Shown here piece after piece: positions 1 to 8,446 of a DNA stretch of 11,469 nucleotides (within the stretch, counting starts at the first letter, position 1; every line of letters starts with the position of its first letter). The stretch comes from Treponema sp. GTDB taxonomy: Bacteria > Spirochaetota > Spirochaetia > Treponematales > Treponemataceae. A program made the translations under genes and the position numbers. Below the pieces are notes generated by a model that did no database searches, was not told the origin of the DNA, and worked only from the letters and a program-made list of their open reading frames with translations. The DNA lies in the NCBI GenBank assembly GCA_012513125.1, contig JAAZCS010000192.1, positions 1 to 11,469 of the forward strand. Reading direction: 5' to 3'.

Positions 1-15
1 ATATGGAAGTAATAG

Positions 16-39
16 AACTAGTATACTTGCATACTAGTT
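16..39. promoter_or_regulatory. Dyad-symmetric element upstream of the sugar ABC operon
   Basis: Perfect 9-base inverted arms (AACTAGTAT at 16-24 and ATACTAGTT at 31-39) flank a 6-base centre, and one more C-G pair lies within the centre. The element ends 14 bases before the GGGAG ribosome site of the first permease gene. There is no T-tract after it, so an intrinsic terminator is unlikely. An operator for a dimeric repressor is the best guess, but the promoter itself is not identifiable because the window begins here. Confidence 0.4.
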
Positions 40-62
40 TACAGAAAGATTTTGGGAGAAAT

Positions 63-1016
63 ATGTTGGAATCAGAAATCGCAATTGGGGAAGCAAAAGT
101 TAGCAAAAAGATAGCTATTAAAAAACACATGAAAAAATATTGGCAGTATTATGCATTGATGTTTATTCCAATATTATACTTTATTATTTTTAGATATATT
201 CCTATGGCTGGAAATATCATAGCTTTTAGACGTTATCGGGCTGGGCATAGCATATTTGGTGATGAATGGAGCGGTTTGAAATATTTTAAACAATTTATTG
301 CAGATAAAACATTTTGGCGTGCTTTTAAGAATACACTTACATTAAATGTAACATATTTGCTTATCAGATTCCCATTGACTCTTTTGTTCGCACTTTTATT
401 GAATGAAATTAGAAATATTCATTGGAAGAAATTTGTTCAGACTGTTTCATATTTGCCACATTTTATTTCAATGGTAATTGTAGCCGGAATGATTAGAGAA
501 CTCGTTTCTTCAAATGGACCAATCAATTCTTTGATACGTTCTTTGGGTGGAAATACGATTTCTTTTATTGCATTACCTGAATGGTTTACTCCAATATTTG
601 TTATTTCAGGTGTGTGGCAAAGTTTAGGATGGGGAACAATTTTATATCTTGCGGCTATATCTGGAATAAATCCTTCTTTGTATGAAGCAGCGGAAGTTGA
701 TGGTGCAAATCATTTTCAAAGAGTTCTTCATGTAACTATACCTTGTATTCTTCCTACGATTGCAACATTGTTGATACTTGATATTGGTGGTCTTGTTGGT
801 TCTGGCGGAGCATTCGAGAAGGTCTTCCTTCTTTATAATCCAATGACTTATGAATCTGCAGATATTATTTCTACATTTGTATTTAGATTAGGATTGGGAT
901 CGGGAAACTATAGTTATGCTACAGCGGTTAATTTGTTTGAATCTGTTTTGAATTTATTCTTATTGACAATAGCAAATAAGCTTTCAAAGAAGCTATCTGG
1001 TGCTGGATTGTGGTAA
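63..1016 (+). CDS. Carbohydrate ABC transporter permease, LplB type
   Basis: Inner-membrane permease (317 aa) of a CUT1-type sugar importer, predicted to pair with the next gene's product to form the channel for an oligosaccharide. The N-terminal stretch KKYWQYYALMFIPILYF followed by a RYIPM segment is typical of the LplB/YtcP-associated family. Several hydrophobic helices follow. The cytoplasmic EAA loop that docks on the ATPase is visible at residues 208-214 (EAAEVDG), followed by the usual I-P-x-x-L-P stretch. I chose the ATG at 63 because GGGAG lies at 54-58. The in-frame ATG at 3 has no ribosome site and would add an unconserved 20-residue extension running through the dyad repeat. First gene of a three-gene operon. 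The substrate cannot be told from sequence. Family assignment is firm. Confidence 0.9.
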   Translation: MLESEIAIGEAKVSKKIAIKKHMKKYWQYYALMFIPILYFIIFRYIPMAGNIIAFRRYRAGHSIFGDEWSGLKYFKQFIADKTFWRAFKNTLTLNVTYLLIRFPLTLLFALLLNEIRNIHWKKFVQTVSYLPHFISMVIVAGMIRELVSSNGPINSLIRSLGGNTISFIALPEWFTPIFVISGVWQSLGWGTILYLAAISGINPSLYEAAEVDGANHFQRVLHVTIPCILPTIATLLILDIGGLVGSGGAFEKVFLLYNPMTYESADIISTFVFRLGLGSGNYSYATAVNLFESVLNLFLLTIANKLSKKLSGAGLW

Positions 1017-1052
1017 TCTGGTTAGAAAATTAATAGAAAAAAGGATAAATAT

Positions 1053-1943
1053 ATGTCAGAAAAAAGCACTAAAGTAAGGGAATCATCTTCATATTTAATT
1101 TTTAAAATCTTTAATACAATTTTTATGATTTTGATTTGTGTTGTAACTTTGTATCCGTTTTTGTATCTTGTTTCACAGTCATTTTCGTCTGAACAGGCGA
1201 TAATGCAGGGCAAGGTAACGTTGCTTCCTGTTGATTTTAATATTTCAACTTATAAATCAGTTCTAGCTAAAGGAGATTTCTTAAGAAGTTATAAAAATAC
1301 ACTTATATATTCAGTAATAGGTACTGTGCTTGCTGTTTTGTTAAGCTGTTTCTTAGCATATCCGTTGTCAAAAAAAGAGTTGAAAGCAAATAAATTTATT
1401 ACAAAATTTGTAATTTTTACAATGTACTTCGGGGGTGGTTTGATACCTAACTATGTTCTTATGCAAAGACTTCATCTTGTAAATCATGTTGCAGGTTTTT
1501 TAATTCCAAGTTTATTAAGCACTTATTATATAATTTTGATGAAATCATTTTTTCAGGACACTCCAAAAGAACTTGAAGAAGCAGGGGAATTGGACGGACT
1601 AAGCCCGATTGGGATTTTCTTTAAAATTGTATTCCCTTTGTCCATGCCAATTATCGCTACAATGATTTTGTTTAATGCAGTTGGATATTGGAATAACTGG
1701 TATAACTCATTCCTGTATCTTGATAAAAAAGAAATGTGGCCTGTAGCATATTATTTAAGAACAATTATTACTGGTGCTTCAACTTCAGCCGATCCTGGAG
1801 AAGCCTCTGCTGAAAAATTACAAATTGCTGCGAACATAAAATCTTGTTCAATGGTGTTGATGGCTCTTCCAATAATTTGTGTATATCCGTTTGTTCAAAA
1901 ATATTACGTTCAGGGAATGATGCTTGGCGGCGTAAAAGAATAG
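1053..1943 (+). CDS. Carbohydrate ABC transporter permease, YtcP/UgpE type
   Basis: Second inner-membrane permease (296 aa) of the same CUT1 importer. The protein opens with a short cytoplasmic tail and a long hydrophobic helix (about residues 15-42) ending in the family-typical TLYPFLYLVSQSFSS. Further membrane segments lie near 85-103, 118-140 and 147-165. The EAA-like loop is at residues 176-182 (EAGELDG; Gly replaces the second Ala), followed by the FPLSMP stretch. The C-terminal end, VQKYYVQGMMLGGVKE, is the normal end of the family, so the gene is complete. An AAGGAT ribosome site (1041-1046) precedes the ATG. It follows the first permease after 36 bases and precedes the binding protein by 38 bases, which indicates co-transcription. 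Confidence 0.92.
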   Translation: MSEKSTKVRESSSYLIFKIFNTIFMILICVVTLYPFLYLVSQSFSSEQAIMQGKVTLLPVDFNISTYKSVLAKGDFLRSYKNTLIYSVIGTVLAVLLSCFLAYPLSKKELKANKFITKFVIFTMYFGGGLIPNYVLMQRLHLVNHVAGFLIPSLLSTYYIILMKSFFQDTPKELEEAGELDGLSPIGIFFKIVFPLSMPIIATMILFNAVGYWNNWYNSFLYLDKKEMWPVAYYLRTIITGASTSADPGEASAEKLQIAANIKSCSMVLMALPIICVYPFVQKYYVQGMMLGGVKE

Positions 1944-1981
1944 TCAATTAATAGAATAAACATACATTAGGAGGATAACGT

Positions 1982-3673
1982 ATGAAAAAAGCAATAGGCG
2001 GTATTATCGCTTTAGGTTGTGCGGCGGCACTTTTTGTTTCATGTGGTAAATCAGGAAGCAAAGATGTCTCAAAGGCTACAGACTATAAATTCGGAGAAGA
2101 AGTAACTTTTTATTCAAATGAACCTGTTACATATTCAATGTTTTTTAGTGATGCAAGTTGGTATCCAATGGTTGAAACTTGGAAAACTGAAGGTGTTTTC
2201 AAAAAAATCATGGATAAAACAAATGTAAATTTGGATTTAACAACATTTGATAGTGGTGATTACAACCAAAAAGTAAATCTTGCTATTAATAGCGGTGCTT
2301 CTGCATATATAATTCCAAAAATTTATAGTGAAGACCAATATGTTGCAGGTGGCGGTATTGTTGCAGTTTCGGACTACACAAAATATATGCCAAATTTTAC
2401 AGCTTTTGTAAAAAAATATAACATGGATTCTGATCTTGATACAATTAAGCAGAGCGATGGAAGATTTTATCGTCTTCCAGGTATGCATCAAGCTCCTTTG
2501 CAAGATTATACTCTTTTAGTAAGGGAAGATATTTTTGAAGCCGCTGGATACAATATTCGTGAACTCGAAAAAAATTGGACTTGGGAAGATTTGCACGATG
2601 TTCTATTGGGCGTAAAAAAATATATGGTTTCAAAAGGAATGTGCAAAGAAAGCGATTACATCTGGTCTGATTTGTGGTGTGGTGAATCAGGAAAAGGACA
2701 AGGTGGAAATCTTTTGAAATTAATGGGTGCTTCATACAATGTTCTTTCTGGTTGGGGAATTGAAGGTTCAAACGGTGGTATAAAATACGACTGGAATAAA
2801 AAAGAATTCTATAGTTCTTCTATCAGCGATGATTTTAAGAAACTTGTTAATGTTGCAAATAGTTATGTAAAAGATGGAATTTTGGATCCAGAAACATTTA
2901 CTCAGTCAGATGAAATTGCTCACAATAAATTCTACAATGGAAAAACAGTTATAATGAGTACAAACCGTGGTGCTTTATCAAATGATATTTCTGGTGTTAA
3001 TAAAATTCTTGGAGAAGGAAATAGTAAAGTTTATATTACAGCTTATCCTACAGGAACAAATAAGAATTTGGCTGAAACTTCTCGTCTTGAATGTGGTGTT
3101 ATGATTGCACAAAAAGCATTGGATGAACTTGGTGAAGAGAACTTTATTAAGATGATGCGTTTTGTTGACTGGCTATTCTATTCAAAAGAAGCATGTTCAT
3201 TGATTAAATGGGGTCCTGAAGGCGAAACTTGGCATTATGTTGATGCTGATGGTTTACAGATTAAAGCTTTGCTCCCTGGATATAAATGTGGTGGACTTGG
3301 AATTTCTGGTGCAGAAAGTGATGTAGATATTAGGTTGAAATGGGGATATGCTTGTGGAAACTATTATTATGGTCATGCAACAGAAGATTCTACAGATAAT
3401 TTTACACCTGTACTTCAAGATTTAATGAAAAGATATGTAACTTATAGAACATCTGCAAAAGTAGATCCAAAAGCAAAACCTACAGAAGATCAACGAGAGC
3501 AAATTACTCTTTGGGCTGTTCCTTTAGTTGATAATATCAATGCATGGACATTAAAATTTATTACTGGTCAGAAAGATATTAATAAAGATTGGAATGAATA
3601 CATTAATTCATGTAAAAATCTAAATGTTGATAAGATTGTTGATCTTACAAATAAAATTTATTCTGAACAATAA
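1982..3673 (+). CDS. Lipoprotein extracellular solute-binding protein for the sugar ABC importer
   Basis: Large (563 aa) type-1 extracellular solute-binding lipoprotein, expected to be anchored outside the cytoplasmic membrane and to deliver an oligosaccharide to the two permeases just upstream. The N-terminus has KK, a hydrophobic core and a lipobox ending LFVSC, with Cys21 the predicted lipidation site; Ser before the Cys is common in spirochaete lipoproteins. The size and the segment near residues 178-210 (a REDIFEAAGY-type stretch, then a WTWEDLHDVL-type stretch) match the LipO/YtcQ-like binding proteins that accompany LplB-type permeases. An AGGAGG at 1969-1974, the best ribosome site in the operon, precedes the ATG, consistent with excess production of the binding protein. 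A strong terminator follows at 3730. Ligand unknown; plant-derived oligosaccharides are plausible given the GH43 gene downstream, but that is inference. Confidence 0.9.
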   Translation: MKKAIGGIIALGCAAALFVSCGKSGSKDVSKATDYKFGEEVTFYSNEPVTYSMFFSDASWYPMVETWKTEGVFKKIMDKTNVNLDLTTFDSGDYNQKVNLAINSGASAYIIPKIYSEDQYVAGGGIVAVSDYTKYMPNFTAFVKKYNMDSDLDTIKQSDGRFYRLPGMHQAPLQDYTLLVREDIFEAAGYNIRELEKNWTWEDLHDVLLGVKKYMVSKGMCKESDYIWSDLWCGESGKGQGGNLLKLMGASYNVLSGWGIEGSNGGIKYDWNKKEFYSSSISDDFKKLVNVANSYVKDGILDPETFTQSDEIAHNKFYNGKTVIMSTNRGALSNDISGVNKILGEGNSKVYITAYPTGTNKNLAETSRLECGVMIAQKALDELGEENFIKMMRFVDWLFYSKEACSLIKWGPEGETWHYVDADGLQIKALLPGYKCGGLGISGAESDVDIRLKWGYACGNYYYGHATEDSTDNFTPVLQDLMKRYVTYRTSAKVDPKAKPTEDQREQITLWAVPLVDNINAWTLKFITGQKDINKDWNEYINSCKNLNVDKIVDLTNKIYSEQ

Positions 3674-3729
3674 TTGTTTTGAACGGTAATTAATGCCTAC
3701 TAAAAACTAAATTTAGAATTAAAAAATGC

Positions 3730-3776
3730 AAACAGTATAAAATGAAGATAACATTCGTTTTATACTGTTTTTTTTT
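3730..3776. terminator. Bidirectional intrinsic terminator between the sugar operon and the AraC-type gene
   Basis: A 17-pair stem (3730-3746 with 3754-3770, one G-T wobble) closes a 7-base loop and runs into nine Ts (3768-3776) on the plus strand. On the minus strand the same stem is followed, after GCA, by six Ts. It therefore can serve both convergent transcription units. It lies 56 bases after the binding-protein stop and abuts the AraC-type gene's stop codon at 3775-3777. Confidence 0.9.
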
Positions 3777-4677
3777 AGTTTGAACGTCTTTGTTTAGGAG
3801 TCATATTTCTGATTTTTTTATAAGTTCTAATGAAATGACTTGCATCTGTAAAACCAGTTTCTTGACTGATATAATCGAGTGTTTTGTCAGTATATAACAA
3901 TAAAGTGTCTGCTTTGCAAATCCTGATGAATTCAATATATTCTTTACATGTCTTACCAAATTGAGCTTTAAATTGTTTTGCAAAGTTTGAATAGCACATT
4001 CCGCATTTTTTTGCCAAGATTTTAATATTAATTGATTCCGAAGAATGTTTATCAATATACTCAAGAACAGAAAAATCTGTATTTGAAAAATAGCTGTAGC
4101 TTTTGGAAGACGATAAAATGAGTCCCTTTGTAAGCCATATGCGTATCAATTCTGTAATAATTAAACTGATATTTGAAGCGATTTTTATATCGTATCCAAA
4201 TTGTTTATGTTGAATTTCCCAAATGCAGTTTTCAAAATGTTTTTGGGTTGGAATATATTGAAGTTGTTCTTTTGTAATTAAATTCATTGGATTTTTAATT
4301 TGCGTTGAATTATCCAATAAGCGTGGAAGTTTTGGAGAACCCGGAGTAGTGTTTGATAAAACCATGTCGTCGAATTTCAACACATAAAATAGTAAATCAT
4401 CAGCAGTAGTTTTATTGCAAGAGCGGAAGTTTCCATTTTTTAATGAATAGTCATTTTCAAAATAATATATGGAATGGATTTGTTTTGGATGAAAAATGAC
4501 TAAATCACCTGGTGACATCAAATATTCACGATTCTCAACTTCAACAGCCAATCTTCCTTTTTGTAAATAAATCATTTCTGTAAAATAATGCCAATGTGGG
4601 TTTACTGTAGTCCAGTTTCCTGAAAAAGCCTGAAACGGTTCATTTAAATTGTCACTATATTCAAATAAATTATCCAT
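3775..4677 (-). CDS. AraC-family transcriptional regulator with N-terminal cupin domain
   Basis: Cytoplasmic DNA-binding regulator (300 aa), the usual length for the family. The N-terminal half is a cupin-like sensing domain: HWH at residues 28-30, then a Glu and a beta-rich stretch ending in SPGDLVIFHPKQIHSI (about 55-70), the standard arrangement in sugar-responsive AraC proteins. The C-terminal 95 residues hold the double helix-turn-helix: the first near 215-243 (ILAKKCGMCYSNFAKQFKAQFG) and the second near 264-296, including ISQETGFTDASHFIRTYKK and ending in the family's MTPKQRR. An AGAGGA ribosome site (4681-4686, minus strand) fixes the start. It is divergent from the exporter pair and convergent with the sugar operon; the sequence does not tell which it controls. 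Sugar-uptake control is the commoner role for this architecture. Confidence 0.93.
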   Translation of the reverse strand: MDNLFEYSDNLNEPFQAFSGNWTTVNPHWHYFTEMIYLQKGRLAVEVENREYLMSPGDLVIFHPKQIHSIYYFENDYSLKNGNFRSCNKTTADDLLFYVLKFDDMVLSNTTPGSPKLPRLLDNSTQIKNPMNLITKEQLQYIPTQKHFENCIWEIQHKQFGYDIKIASNISLIITELIRIWLTKGLILSSSKSYSYFSNTDFSVLEYIDKHSSESINIKILAKKCGMCYSNFAKQFKAQFGKTCKEYIEFIRICKADTLLLYTDKTLDYISQETGFTDASHFIRTYKKIRNMTPKQRRSN

Positions 4678-4810
4678 AAATCCTCTATAATTCAGTTTAT
4701 AGGTTTGTCTAAAAATAATAAAGCTAGAAATAGAGATTTGTACAATTTTTTAGGATAAAATCTCATACTTTTTTTTAACTTCAATGATAATCTGAAAATG
4801 AGAGGTATCT
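4678..4810. promoter_or_regulatory. Divergent intergenic region between the AraC-type gene and the exporter operon
   Basis: This 133-base AT-rich gap must hold the start signals for both flanking units. An 8-base palindrome TTGTACAA sits at 4738-4745 near its middle. It could be half of a regulator site or serve as a -35-like element in either direction. No promoter close to consensus with good spacing is evident for either strand. An AGAGG ribosome site for the exporter gene lies at 4801-4805. Confidence 0.35.
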
Positions 4811-6550
4811 ATGTTTAAGTGGATATGGTCGTATATACGTAAATACAAATTTATGATGGCACTAGGACTTTTTTTGAGTTCTTGTGTGGCTGCCGCAAAC
4901 ATGATTAATCCGATTGTTTCGGGTAAGATTGTAGATGATGTAATTTATAATGGAGAAGTAAGTTTATTAATTAAGTTAATAACCATTATGATTGCATGTA
5001 CTTTTGGAAAGTCAGTATTGAGATATATTTATCAGCTGATTTTTGAACATTGTTCGCAGAATGTTATTAGACGAATGAGGGAAGATTTATATGCACATAT
5101 TCAGAAAATGGATTTTTCTTGGTATGACAAATCTCCTTCTGGTAATATAATGACTCTTTTAACGAGCGATTTGGATGCTGTTAGGCATTTTATAGCATGG
5201 GTCCTATATCAAATATTGGAAAATCTACTTATTTATATTTTTTCAATTTCTGTTTTATGTACAATCAGTTGGAAGTTAACTCTTTCATTTCTTGTTACAG
5301 CTCCAATTATTCTTTTCCTTGTTTGGCGTTTTAAGATTCAAATTACACCTTTGCATATGAAAGTTCGTGATCAATTTGCAATGTTGAACACAAGAGTTGG
5401 TGAAAATATCGCTGGAAACAGAGTTGTAAAGGCATTTGTTCGTGAAGATTATGAAATCAATAGATTCTCAAAAGAAAACACAGGTTATAAAGACAGTGTT
5501 GTTGAAAATGCTAATGTTAGAATAAAATACAATCCTGTTATTGAAGCTATAACAGGTCTTCTTCCTATTATTTTGATACTTTTTGGTGGATTCTTAGTTA
5601 TGAAAGGAGAGATGACTATTGGAAGTTTGGTAACATTTAACGGTTTGATGTGGGCATTTAACCAACCTATCAATATGTTTGGAAATTTAGTTGATAATGT
5701 TCAGAGATTTTCAGTTTCTGCTGAAAGACTTTATGAATTATATACAACAAAAGAGACTATAAAAAATTGTGAAAATCCAATTCATATTTCACCTGATACA
5801 GCAAAAGGCAATATTGAATTCAAAAATGTTACTTTTGCATACAATGAAACTGTTGTTTTGAAAAATGTTAGCTTTACTGTAAAAAATGGAATGACTGTAG
5901 GTGTATTAGGACCAACTGGTAGTGGAAAATCTACCATTGCCCGTTTGTTGTGTAGATATTATGAACCCACAGAAGGTGAAATCTTGCTTGATGGAATTAA
6001 TATCAAACAATATGATCTTGAGGATTTACGCCGTGTTATTGGAATAACAATGCAGGAAGTTTTCCTTTTTTCAGACACAGTTGAAGGAAATATTGCATTT
6101 GGAAATCCTGAAGCTGATTTTAGTCTAGTTGAAGAGTGTGCAACAACAGCAAGGGTTAAGGATTTTATTGATGATTTAACTGATGGATATGAAAATGTTG
6201 TTGGTGAGCGCGGAGTTGGATTATCGGGTGGACAAAGACAAAGAATTGCATTGGCAAGATTATTTTTAGCAAATCCAAAAGTAATGATTTTGGATGATAC
6301 GACTTCTGCAGTAGATAATGAGACTGAAGAAAAAATCAGAGATTCAATTAAAAATCAGGCAAGTGGACATACGGTTTTCATCATAAGTCATAGAATTTCT
6401 TCCTTTGAAAATACAGATTTGATTCTTGTATTTAATAATGGAGAGATTATTGAAAAAGGATCACCGAAAGAATTGTTAAATCACAATGGATATTATTCTC
6501 AAGTTTGGAATGATCAAATTGGAATTGAAGAGGAAAGTGTAAATGAGTAG
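4811..6550 (+). CDS. Heterodimeric ABC exporter, degenerate-site subunit (BmrC/YheI-like)
   Basis: Half-size ABC exporter (579 aa): a six-helix membrane domain (about residues 1-320) fused to a nucleotide-binding domain. Visible motifs are Walker A GPTGSGKST (367-375), Q-loop Gln415, signature LSGGQ (471-475), Walker B VMILD (491-495) and H-loop His527. The residue after the Walker B Asp, normally the catalytic Glu, is Asp496. That substitution marks the subunit giving the Walker motifs of the degenerate ATP site in heterodimers such as TM287/288 and BmrC/BmrD. Its own signature motif is intact and would complete the partner's functional site. The gene overlaps the next by 8 bases, fitting obligate co-production. 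The likely role is export of a drug, lipid or peptide; substrates cannot be predicted. It is not the missing ATPase of the upstream importer, since it carries its own membrane domain. Confidence 0.92.
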   Translation: MFKWIWSYIRKYKFMMALGLFLSSCVAAANMINPIVSGKIVDDVIYNGEVSLLIKLITIMIACTFGKSVLRYIYQLIFEHCSQNVIRRMREDLYAHIQKMDFSWYDKSPSGNIMTLLTSDLDAVRHFIAWVLYQILENLLIYIFSISVLCTISWKLTLSFLVTAPIILFLVWRFKIQITPLHMKVRDQFAMLNTRVGENIAGNRVVKAFVREDYEINRFSKENTGYKDSVVENANVRIKYNPVIEAITGLLPIILILFGGFLVMKGEMTIGSLVTFNGLMWAFNQPINMFGNLVDNVQRFSVSAERLYELYTTKETIKNCENPIHISPDTAKGNIEFKNVTFAYNETVVLKNVSFTVKNGMTVGVLGPTGSGKSTIARLLCRYYEPTEGEILLDGINIKQYDLEDLRRVIGITMQEVFLFSDTVEGNIAFGNPEADFSLVEECATTARVKDFIDDLTDGYENVVGERGVGLSGGQRQRIALARLFLANPKVMILDDTTSAVDNETEEKIRDSIKNQASGHTVFIISHRISSFENTDLILVFNNGEIIEKGSPKELLNHNGYYSQVWNDQIGIEEESVNE

Positions 6551-8390
6551 AAATAAATTTGATACTGATGAACAAGTAGAGGAAAAATTAAGAGTTTCTG
6601 TTGTTCTTCGTATATTTCACTGGATAAAAGAATATAAATTTCAGATGATTTTATCATGCTTTATTATGCTAGTTGCATCTGCAATTTCACTAATCAGTCC
6701 ACTTTTAATTAAGATGGCAATTGATGATGTTATTACTCCAAAAGATGATAATAAAAAGCTGTTTTTTACTAATTTATTTCACATAGATGTGACTTTATTT
6801 GCAATTAAACCAGCGTTTATAGAGTTAGGAATTATTTCATTGTTTCTTCTAATTGGAACTATAGTTGTTCTTATCTTAAGTAAGATAAAACTAAAAATAA
6901 TGACAAAAGTTTCTCAGGAAATAATAGTAAATATAAGAAAAGATGTTTTTACAAAATTACAGTCGCTACCATTCAGTTATTTTGATTCAAGACCGCATGG
7001 AAAAATTTTAGTTCGTGTTGTAAATTATGTAAACTCATTATCAGATTTATTGTCAAATGGAATTATTCAATTGATAAGCGACTTGTTCAATATTGTTGTC
7101 ATCTTGTGCTTTATGTTTGCAATTGATACTAAGTTGACACTTGTTTGTATGGCTGTATTGCCGTTTTTATTTATCACTTTGTTTGCTCTAAAAAAGAAAC
7201 AGCATGAAGCGTGGCAACAGGTAAGCTATAAACAGGCGAATTTGAATGCCTATTTAAGCGAAAGTTTGAACGGAATGAAAGTTACACAATCATTTTCTAG
7301 ACAGAAAAAAAATCAAAGCTTATTTAATGATTTATGTGACAAATTGAAAACTACTTGGATTACGGCTGTAAATATTAACAATATTATTTGGCCTGTAATA
7401 GATAATCTTTCTACAATTGGTGTTTCATTAGTATATCTAGCAGGAATCAGCTGGCTTGGACAGGCTATAACTGTTGGTACATTAGTTGCATTCTCTGGTT
7501 ATATATGGCGTTTTTGGAATCCTATTAAAAATATTGGAAATTTTTATAATTCAATGGTTACAACAGGTGCCTACATGGAACGAATATTTGAACTTCTTGA
7601 TGAAAAGGAAGAAATTTCTGATAAAGAGGGAGCAAAAGAACTTCCACCTATTAGAGGACATGTTGCATTTGACAATATCAATTTTTCTTATGAAAAAGGT
7701 AATCCTGTTCTAAAAAATGTTAATTTTGTAATAGAACCTGGAATGACTGTTGCAATTGTAGGTCCTACTGGAGCTGGAAAGACAACTATAGTTAATCTTT
7801 TATCTAGATTTTATAATCCAGATGATGGAAAGATTTTGATTGATGGTATCGATATTCAAGATTTGAAAATAAAATCAATTAGAAAACAAGTTGGAGTTAT
7901 GCTTCAAGATAGTTTCCTTTTTACCGGTTCAATTATGGACAATATTCGTTATGGAAATTTAAATGCAAGCGATGAAGATTGTATAAATGCTGCAAAAACT
8001 GTACAAGCTCACGAATTTATTGAAAATTTTCCAGATGGATACAACAATCTTTTATCCTCAAATGGGGATGGATTGTCGCAAGGTCAAAAACAACTTATTA
8101 GTTTTGCTAGAGTTCTTTTATCAGATCCACGTATCTTGATTCTTGATGAGGCAACGTCTTCAGTTGATACCCAAACAGAGAAAGCTCTTCAAAAAGGTCT
8201 TAATTTGTTGTTAAAGGCAAGAACTTCATTTATAATTGCCCACCGACTTTCAACAATTAGAAATGCTGATATCATTTTCTATGTCGATCATGGTGAAATA
8301 AAAGAAAGAGGAAATCATAATCAATTGATGGATTTGAAGCAAGAATATTACACAATGATTTCAAAGGCAAATATAACTAAAAACAATTAA
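6543..8390 (+). CDS. Heterodimeric ABC exporter, catalytic subunit (BmrD/YheH-like)
   Basis: Partner half-exporter (615 aa). The membrane domain spans about residues 20-335, with a longer loop between the first two helices (about 60-92), as seen in BmrD/YheH proteins. Walker A is GPTGAGKTT (407-415), Q-loop Gln455 and H-loop His567. Walker B is ILILD (531-535) with a canonical catalytic Glu536. The signature is LSQGQ (511-515) instead of LSGGQ, the complementary defect expected when this signature faces the degenerate Walker site of the preceding protein. The start codon lies inside the end of the upstream gene (8-base overlap), with AGGA at 6531-6534 as ribosome site. Complete; a hairpin terminator follows 10 bases after the stop. 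Confidence 0.93.
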   Translation: MSRNKFDTDEQVEEKLRVSVVLRIFHWIKEYKFQMILSCFIMLVASAISLISPLLIKMAIDDVITPKDDNKKLFFTNLFHIDVTLFAIKPAFIELGIISLFLLIGTIVVLILSKIKLKIMTKVSQEIIVNIRKDVFTKLQSLPFSYFDSRPHGKILVRVVNYVNSLSDLLSNGIIQLISDLFNIVVILCFMFAIDTKLTLVCMAVLPFLFITLFALKKKQHEAWQQVSYKQANLNAYLSESLNGMKVTQSFSRQKKNQSLFNDLCDKLKTTWITAVNINNIIWPVIDNLSTIGVSLVYLAGISWLGQAITVGTLVAFSGYIWRFWNPIKNIGNFYNSMVTTGAYMERIFELLDEKEEISDKEGAKELPPIRGHVAFDNINFSYEKGNPVLKNVNFVIEPGMTVAIVGPTGAGKTTIVNLLSRFYNPDDGKILIDGIDIQDLKIKSIRKQVGVMLQDSFLFTGSIMDNIRYGNLNASDEDCINAAKTVQAHEFIENFPDGYNNLLSSNGDGLSQGQKQLISFARVLLSDPRILILDEATSSVDTQTEKALQKGLNLLLKARTSFIIAHRLSTIRNADIIFYVDHGEIKERGNHNQLMDLKQEYYTMISKANITKNN

Positions 8391-8400
8391 AAGTAATTTT

Positions 8401-8446
8401 AGAACTTCCTGTTGTTATAATTCAAATGACAATGGGAAGTTCTTTT
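8401..8446 (+). terminator. Intrinsic terminator of the exporter operon, overlapping the 3' end of umuC
   Basis: An 18-pair stem (8401-8418 with 8426-8443; the outer nine pairs are perfect, the inner nine include three wobbles) closes a 7-base loop and leads into TTTT on the plus strand. The umuC stop codon (8422-8424, read on the minus strand) lies in the loop, so the last codons of umuC form one arm. The T-tract is short, so termination strength is uncertain. On the minus strand there is no clean T-run. Confidence 0.65.

Noticed and set aside
2237..2771. Two minus-strand open frames of 88 and 108 codons
   Set aside because: They lie wholly inside the solute-binding protein gene, have low-complexity Cys/His/Ile/Phe-rich composition and no ribosome sites.
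3801..4064. 87-residue minus-strand open frame
   Set aside because: Frame-shifted shadow of the AraC-type helix-turn-helix region on the same strand.
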